Source: Vulcanisaeta sp. JCM 16161 (GTDB lineage: Archaea > Thermoproteota > Thermoprotei > Thermoproteales > Thermocladiaceae). Taken from it: a stretch of 64,000 nt of DNA. Numbering within the stretch: the first letter of the stretch is position 1; each line of letters opens with the position of its first letter. Both the position numbers and the translations under genes were made by a program. This document shows positions 59,497 to 64,000 of this stretch, one piece after another. The notes beneath the pieces were generated by a model. That model was not told where the DNA came from. It was given only the letters and a program-made list of their open reading frames with translations, and searched no databases. The stretch lies in NCBI RefSeq assembly GCF_001316285.1, contig NZ_BBDO01000001.1, forward strand, positions 62,001-126,000. The letters are read 5' to 3'.

Positions 59497-60156
59497 ATGA
59501 GGAGTATCTATAAATGCACCATATGTGGCGCATATACTGAAGATACGATGCATTGCGGATCACGCACCGAATTAGTTCTGGAAGGTGGATTAAGAAGTAA
59601 ATTGAGTCACTTAATGACGTACCTACTTAGGCATAACCCAAAGGCTGTTGATCTAACGATGGATCACGAAGGTTGGGTGAGTATTGATGAATTAGTGAAT
59701 GCAATAAGGACTAGGTGGAGCTCCAGGGCATACTCGTGGCTAACTAAAGAGCATGTGATTGTGGTGGCATTGTTAGACCCGAAGGGTAGGTTTGAGGTTA
59801 GGAATGGAATGATTAGGGCTAGGTATGGGCATAATAAATCACTTAATGTCAGTATAAAGTACGAGATTGACAATGAGACGAGGGTCTTATACCATGGAAC
59901 CACGAGAGAGGCGCTGGTACGAATAATGCGTGAGGGGTTAAGGCCCATGAATAGGAAGTACGTGCACCTAGTGCTGGACCCGGAGGATGCGTATGAGGTT
60001 GCCATTAGGCATGGTAGTGATGTAGTAATACTAAGGATAGACGCAAATTGCTTAAGGAGGAATGGTCAGCAAATACTGATAGCGACGGATAAAATAAGAC
60101 TCACGAATTATGTACCACCACAATGCATAGAGTCAATAATGAACCCACGAGACTAA
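59497..60156 (+). CDS. kptA: RNA 2'-phosphotransferase KptA/Tpt1 with N-terminal cysteine motif
   Basis: KptA removes the 2'-phosphate left by tRNA splicing ligation, with NAD. The intact 219-residue protein has LSHLMTYLLRHNPKAVDLTM, WVSIDELVNAIR, YHGTTREALVRIMREGLRPM, and YVHLVLDPEDAYEVAIRHG, all Tpt1 blocks. The first 20 residues YKCTICGAYTEDTMHCGSRT add a C-x2-C...C motif like a small zinc ribbon, not part of the core. It precedes tRNA-Ala(GGC). Confidence 0.92.
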   Translation: MRSIYKCTICGAYTEDTMHCGSRTELVLEGGLRSKLSHLMTYLLRHNPKAVDLTMDHEGWVSIDELVNAIRTRWSSRAYSWLTKEHVIVVALLDPKGRFEVRNGMIRARYGHNKSLNVSIKYEIDNETRVLYHGTTREALVRIMREGLRPMNRKYVHLVLDPEDAYEVAIRHGSDVVILRIDANCLRRNGQQILIATDKIRLTNYVPPQCIESIMNPRD

Positions 60157-60157
60157 A

Positions 60158-60167
60158 AGCTTAAAAT
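60158..60167 (+). promoter_or_regulatory. box A promoter of tRNA-Ala(GGC)
   Basis: AGCTTAAAAT, 23-32 bases upstream of the tRNA, just after the kptA stop. Confidence 0.6.
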
Positions 60168-60189
60168 TGCCCATGAAATGACAACTACC

Positions 60190-60266
60190 GGGCCGGTAGT
60201 CTAGCCTGGAAGGATGCCCGCTTGGCGCGCGGGAGATCCCGGGTTCAAATCCCGGCCGGTCCACCA
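60190..60266 (+). tRNA. tRNA-Ala (GGC)
   Basis: A 77-base cloverleaf with acceptor GGGCCGG/CCGGTCC (G3:U70), anticodon loop TTGGCGC (anticodon GGC), and encoded CCA. Apart from the anticodon loop it matches tRNA-Ala(TGC) at 41273, so the two arose by duplication or gene conversion. Confidence 0.96.
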
Positions 60267-60290
60267 CACTATTGACCGCCATGGAGTTAG

Positions 60291-60312
60291 TTTTTTTGTT
60301 TTGTTTGTTGCT
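60291..60312 (+). terminator. poly-T termination region after tRNA-Ala(GGC)
   Basis: A run of seven T at 60291-60297 followed by more T-rich sequence, 25 bases after the tRNA end, as expected for archaeal T-rich terminators. Confidence 0.4.
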
Positions 60313-60321
60313 TTATGTTTA

Positions 60322-60939
60322 ATGTTTCTGTGGTTATTAGGTATCGGTTTTGGTTTATTGGGTGTTTCCTGGGTTATTCTTGAGTATGCCTCCGCCTTTA
60401 AGCTCAGTGTTGATTATAGCTGTCGTACATTAAGGAGAGGCTGAATTACCTAACGCCCCTATACTTAATCGGCGCCGCTGCTGTGGCTTTAACATTGGTT
60501 TCATGGATTGAGCTTGGTACAAGATCTATATATCCTACGTCACCGTGTTAGGCCTAACTGTCGGTGGTAAGGTGTTCCTTAATAAGGTGAGGAGGGGTTT
60601 CATAAGGGCTCTCGATGTTTACGACCTTGACCTTGACCTACCAATAGTTTCCGCCGCTGTATCATTGATACCGCTTAATTCAATAATCGATATTCTCATA
60701 GTTAATTTAGTATCTACCGCGACGTTATTCCTTGAGTCAGTAATTATGTATGTTAGGGCGAGTAGGAAGTTATTCGATGTTGGGCGTATGAGTGCATTAT
60801 TTTACTCATTACCTCTGCTGGCGATTGCCTGTACTCGCTCTATGTTTCTGTAAGTTCGGTCATTATATTCGTAATAGCGTTTTTCGTATTAGTACTATTT
60901 ATTGGTGATCTAGCATACTTAATAATTAAGGGTCCTTAG
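60322..60939 (+). CDS. multi-pass membrane protein (frameshifted)
   Basis: Pieces in three frames join into about 205 residues with repeated hydrophobic segments (FLWLLGIGFGLLGVSWVI, YLTPLYLIGAAAVALTLVSW, SAAVSLIPLNSIIDILIVNL, SVIIFVIAFFVLVLFIGDL). Breaks lie near 60440, 60540 and 60830. The loop DVYDLDLDLPIVS is acidic and holds no known motif. The start is uncertain; I use the first ATG (60322) after the T-rich stretch. No family recognised. Confidence 0.5.
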
Positions 60940-61082
60940 TTAGTAAGCCTTAATTTCATTAGTATTATGAAGTACCTCCGGTGATGAGTACTAGACCAGG
61001 ATGACTTGGTGATTGAAAGAACCCGGGCTGAATATTTCTGGGTATGGTTTTTAAGTTGTTTAATTCTATGATTAATTAATAT

Positions 61083-62213
61083 ATGGATCATAAGAAATTG
61101 AAAAACTACATACTTATCCAGAACCTCGCTGGTGGACTTGTCTCGCCATTCATGAGCTTCCTAGCCGCGGTAATAGGCGTGCCCAGCGTAGGTATAAGCC
61201 TCGTCTCCTCAGCCTCCTCATTCTTTAGTGGTGTTGTTCAATTACCATTGAGGAGGGTAAGGCGTGTTGAGCAATTACTTAAGTTATCAACATTGGTCCT
61301 TGCCATCTTATGGTTCGTAATGGCATTCATAGCCTACGGGAATCCAACGGCGTATTTGGTGACGTATGTCCTAATCGCGGGTGTTGGTGGTGCGAATTCC
61401 TTTGCATGGGCATTAATAATGGAGAGACTTAGCAGGGGTAGTAGGGGTTGGGTTTTAGCTAATTTTGCGTTTTACGGGTCAATAGGTAGTTTATTAGCTA
61501 CATTGGTTACGGGGGCCATAGTTGGCAGTAATTATGTCGTTATGCGCTACGTGTTCATGGCTAGCGCATCACTAATACTCGTGAATGCGATTAACGTTTG
61601 GAGTATTAAATCAATAGATCCTGATGATCGAGTAATTAGTGAGCCATTATCCATACTTAGGGGTAATAGAAGGTTGGCTAAGTTCCTTTTCATAAACACC
61701 GTATTTGCCATTGTATGGAGTTTTGCATGGCCCCTATTCCCACTGGCCCAGGTATACTTACTAAATATGAATGTTGAGCAGTTGGCGATAGTCAATGTAA
61801 TAAGTGGCGTCTCCACACTAGTCCTGCAGAGGTTTGTGGGTAAGTGGTTTGATAGGAATAGGAGACTGGTCATGTTCCTAGGAAGGCTCTTGTTGGTTAC
61901 ATTCCCACTATCGTATGCCCTAGCCAACAATGTATACGTTATTTACATAGCCAATACCGTGGCTGGATTCACGAACTCCGCATCAAACATTGCCTATATA
62001 TCCTTTGTATATGATAATTCCGAGGATAGAAGGACGGCGGTTAGTCTATATAACCTGTTTTATGGCGTTGGTACGTTGATTGGGTCATTAATGGGTGGCG
62101 CGTTGGTTATGGTGATGACCAGTTACGTGGGTTTAAAGGATAGCGTTAGGTACATGCTACTTGGCGATGCCGCGGCTAGGGCTTTAACGGCTACGTTATA
62201 CATGAGTGTTTAA
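61083..62213 (+). CDS. MFS-family transporter
   Basis: The intact 376-residue protein has about ten to twelve hydrophobic segments (LVSPFMSFLAAVIGVPSVGI, ILWFVMAFIAYGNPTAYLVT, FLGRLLLVTFPLSYALANNV). The loop between helices 2 and 3, PLRRVRRVEQLLK, is like the MFS loop. The later GTLIGSLMGGALVMVMTSYV is typical of the last helices. A GTTTTTAAG box A near 61050 precedes the ATG by about 30 bases. Substrate unknown. Confidence 0.78.
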   Translation: MDHKKLKNYILIQNLAGGLVSPFMSFLAAVIGVPSVGISLVSSASSFFSGVVQLPLRRVRRVEQLLKLSTLVLAILWFVMAFIAYGNPTAYLVTYVLIAGVGGANSFAWALIMERLSRGSRGWVLANFAFYGSIGSLLATLVTGAIVGSNYVVMRYVFMASASLILVNAINVWSIKSIDPDDRVISEPLSILRGNRRLAKFLFINTVFAIVWSFAWPLFPLAQVYLLNMNVEQLAIVNVISGVSTLVLQRFVGKWFDRNRRLVMFLGRLLLVTFPLSYALANNVYVIYIANTVAGFTNSASNIAYISFVYDNSEDRRTAVSLYNLFYGVGTLIGSLMGGALVMVMTSYVGLKDSVRYMLLGDAAARALTATLYMSV

Positions 62214-62259
62214 TGCGGTTCGGAAGTTTTTTTATTGAGGTTTTTACTTACGTAGTTGG

Positions 62260-63027
62260 ATGTTCACAGTATTTATAGTGGGTACTGCTGGATCAGGAAA
62301 AACAACGCTTGTTAATACATTTGCTGAGTGGCTTGAGAATAATCAGTATGATGTGGCCATTGTTAATTTAGACCCGGCCGTGGAGTATGTCCCCTACATA
62401 CCGGATATAGACATTAGGGACGTGGTTTCGGCCAGGGAGTTAATGAGGAAGTATAAGCTTGGCCCCAATGTCGATAATAGCCGCAATAGACATGCTGGCT
62501 GTTAGGCTCAGGAGATTAAGAGCCAAATAATGGATATTGGCGCGAACTACGTCCTCATAGACACGCCGGGCCAGATGGAGCTATTCGCCTTTAGGAGCGT
62601 TGGCTCGGTATTAATCAATAGATTAAGCATGGATAGGTCAGCCGTAGTCTTCGTAATAGATGCAACGCAGGCACAGACCCCTAGTGGTTATGTGTCATCA
62701 ATGCTTCTGGCATTATCAACACAGTTTAGGTTTAACATGCCCCAGGTAAACGTATTAAATAAGATTGACTTGCTCGATAGGTCTGTGGTTGATGAAATAC
62801 TTGAGTGGGGTGAGGAGACTGACCTGCTCAGGGAGGCATTAATGTCCGGTCAGGCCAATAAGTTGGAGGCTGATCTGAGTGTTAGGTTGTCGGATATATT
62901 GACGGCCATTGGCACCATTCCTAAGCCAATACCAATAAGCGCAAAGACTGGTGAGGGTCTTGATGCCCTTTACAGGGTGTTGCATAATGTATACGTTGGC
63001 GGCAGCGATTATGATTACCTTGAGTAA
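62260..63027 (+). CDS. GPN-loop GTPase (two compensating frameshifts)
   Basis: GPN GTPases are archaeal/eukaryal homodimeric GTPases. The P-loop is IVGTAGSGKTTLVNTF, the GPN motif YKLGPN, switch VLIDTPGQMELF, and the G4 motif NVLNKIDLLD. A break near 62474 and a second near 62508 leave the first and last parts in the same frame, with IIAAIDMLAVR between in another. Repaired length is about 255 residues. Its stop lies 13 bases inside the ModE-like gene's 3' end on the other strand. Confidence 0.9.
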
Positions 63028-64000
63028 ACCTCACCGGTGTTCCTAAGCATTATATAACCGGGCCTAGGCCCGGCCCTGCTTATCCTGCGCATGAACTCCC
63101 TAACCGCCGGCTTATTAATACTCGCCTTAGAGACCACTATATCGAATTCCTCGAGGGCTATGGGCTTAATAGCAAGCCCCATTGTAAGTGCCTGCCCGGC
63201 AATGGCTATGCCATAGTCAGCAAGCCCCCTGGCAACCTTCTCCGTAACCTCCACGTGCGTCTTAACAACATCATCGTAACCCCTCACAATCCTCCTCAAC
63301 TCATCCACGCTATACCCAATATGCCTAGCTATTCCATTTAGTAGGAGTTCCGTTGCCAGTCTCGTGCCTGAACCTGGATTCCTATTAACCATCCTAAGCC
63401 CTAGTATATCCGTTAAATCACTAATGCTTAGGTACGGTCTATGCACAATGCCTAGTAATCTCATGTAGCCCCTTATTAAGACGGCATTATCCCAGGCGCC
63501 CAATGAGTTCATGTAGGGTATGTTATACTCACCACTCATTGGGTCAATTAGGTGAATACCGGCTATATCGCTAAGCCGTTGATAACCATGTTTAACCCGC
63601 TCATTGAGCCAACCCAATATGCATCGATACAGTAACCCTCGCTCCTCATTTCATTAATTATGTCCCTAACTATACAATCATCGCTCCCTGCATATACGGT
63701 GTCGCATACCGTACCGTCAGAGCTCCATACGTATCTACTCATTATCGACTTATACGTGTTTAGTAGTTCCTTGCCCTCCGTAGTTAATGCCATGCCTCCC
63801 CTATACCCCCTCTTTGAGTTAACGACCTTGATGTTTAATCCACCCTCCAACCTGTTAATTAATTCCCAGGCCCTTGAGTATGGTAATCCGAGATCCTTAA
63901 CCACGGATAGTAGGGATCCCTTCTTCTCAAGGATCTCAAGAAGCCTTGCCGTTAAGTCATCCATTAACACCTTACCATCCTGCTCAAGGAGCACTTCAAT
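63015..64000 (-). CDS. ModE-type HTH regulator fused to molybdate-binding domain (frameshifted, 5' end at window edge)
   Basis: The N-terminal part LARLLEILEKKGSLLSVVKD-like region and LPYSRAWELINRLEGGLNIK match the ModE winged-helix (GSxxxxxxxLGxxYxxAW). After a break near 63595 the C-terminal 200 residues have a periplasmic-binding fold (IHLIDPMSGEYNIPYMN, VNRNPGSGTRLATELLLNG, VARGLADYGIAIAG) as in COG1910 molybdate/tungstate-binding regulators. The frame is open to the window edge (codons ahead of GTG 63994 continue), so the true start may lie outside. It likely controls molybdate or tungstate uptake or Mo enzyme genes. Confidence 0.8.

Overview
The window is chromosomal DNA of a hyperthermophilic crenarchaeon, most likely a Thermoproteaceae of the Vulcanisaeta/Caldivirga type. 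This rests on archaeal box A promoters about 25-30 bases upstream of mostly leaderless genes, a crenarchaeal PolB1-type polymerase, archaeal/eukaryal-type proteins (PCNA, S26e, Nep1, TiaS, KptA, Clp1, Trm112, translin, GPN GTPase), PaREP1 and PaREP2b family genes, and a CRISPR repeat ending in ATTGAAAG. The genus is inference.

Layout. 1-4.3 kb is an accessory island: nadM, an unknown gene, a CRISPR leader and a 25-repeat array read left to right, a PaREP2b relic that begins directly at the last repeat, and tRNA-Asn. 4.3-15 kb carries a flavodiiron protein, glutamate dehydrogenase, a PadR regulator, a lipid phosphotransferase, DNA polymerase B, a CPBP protease, a permuted CobQ-like enzyme, a HAD phosphatase and the aconitase-X enzyme of archaeal isoprenoid synthesis. 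15-25.6 kb holds a sugar-phosphatase-like HAD protein, TiaS, PCNA with a long acidic tail, a GlmS/GlmU-like UDP-GlcNAc operon, Nep1, ribosomal protein S13 and a second nucleotidyltransferase. 25.6-41.3 kb is mostly housekeeping: CCA-adding enzyme, hexulose-6-phosphate synthase, a tRNA methyltransferase, DUF373 membrane protein, SdhA, Trm112, DUF211, translin, glycerate 2-kinase, Clp1 kinase and tRNA-Ala(TGC).

41.3-48.8 kb is accessory: PaREP1, two surface proteins and an amidohydrolase gene split by a roughly 1.9 kb insertion carrying a second PaREP2b gene. 48.8-64 kb returns to metabolism and signalling: an FAD oxidoreductase, a molybdopterin enzyme, AmrS, S26e, an FHA protein facing a membrane Ser/Thr kinase, acylphosphatase, Nudix hydrolase, MoaD-like protein, a two-subunit CoA transferase, KptA, tRNA-Ala(GGC), an MFS transporter, a GPN GTPase and a ModE-like molybdate regulator.

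About 39 genes are broken by short frameshifts, including essential ones (polB, rps13, cca, tiaS, glmS). Several can be repaired by adding one base to a homopolymer, so most breaks are probably sequencing indels. I therefore give full gene spans and call them CDS. Only the PaREP2b relic and the insertion-split amidohydrolase are called pseudogenes.

The most interesting signal is the pair of PaREP2b-type proteins. Both carry a segment that looks like a LAGLIDADG endonuclease repeat; one sits in an element interrupting a gene and the other is fused to the end of the CRISPR array.
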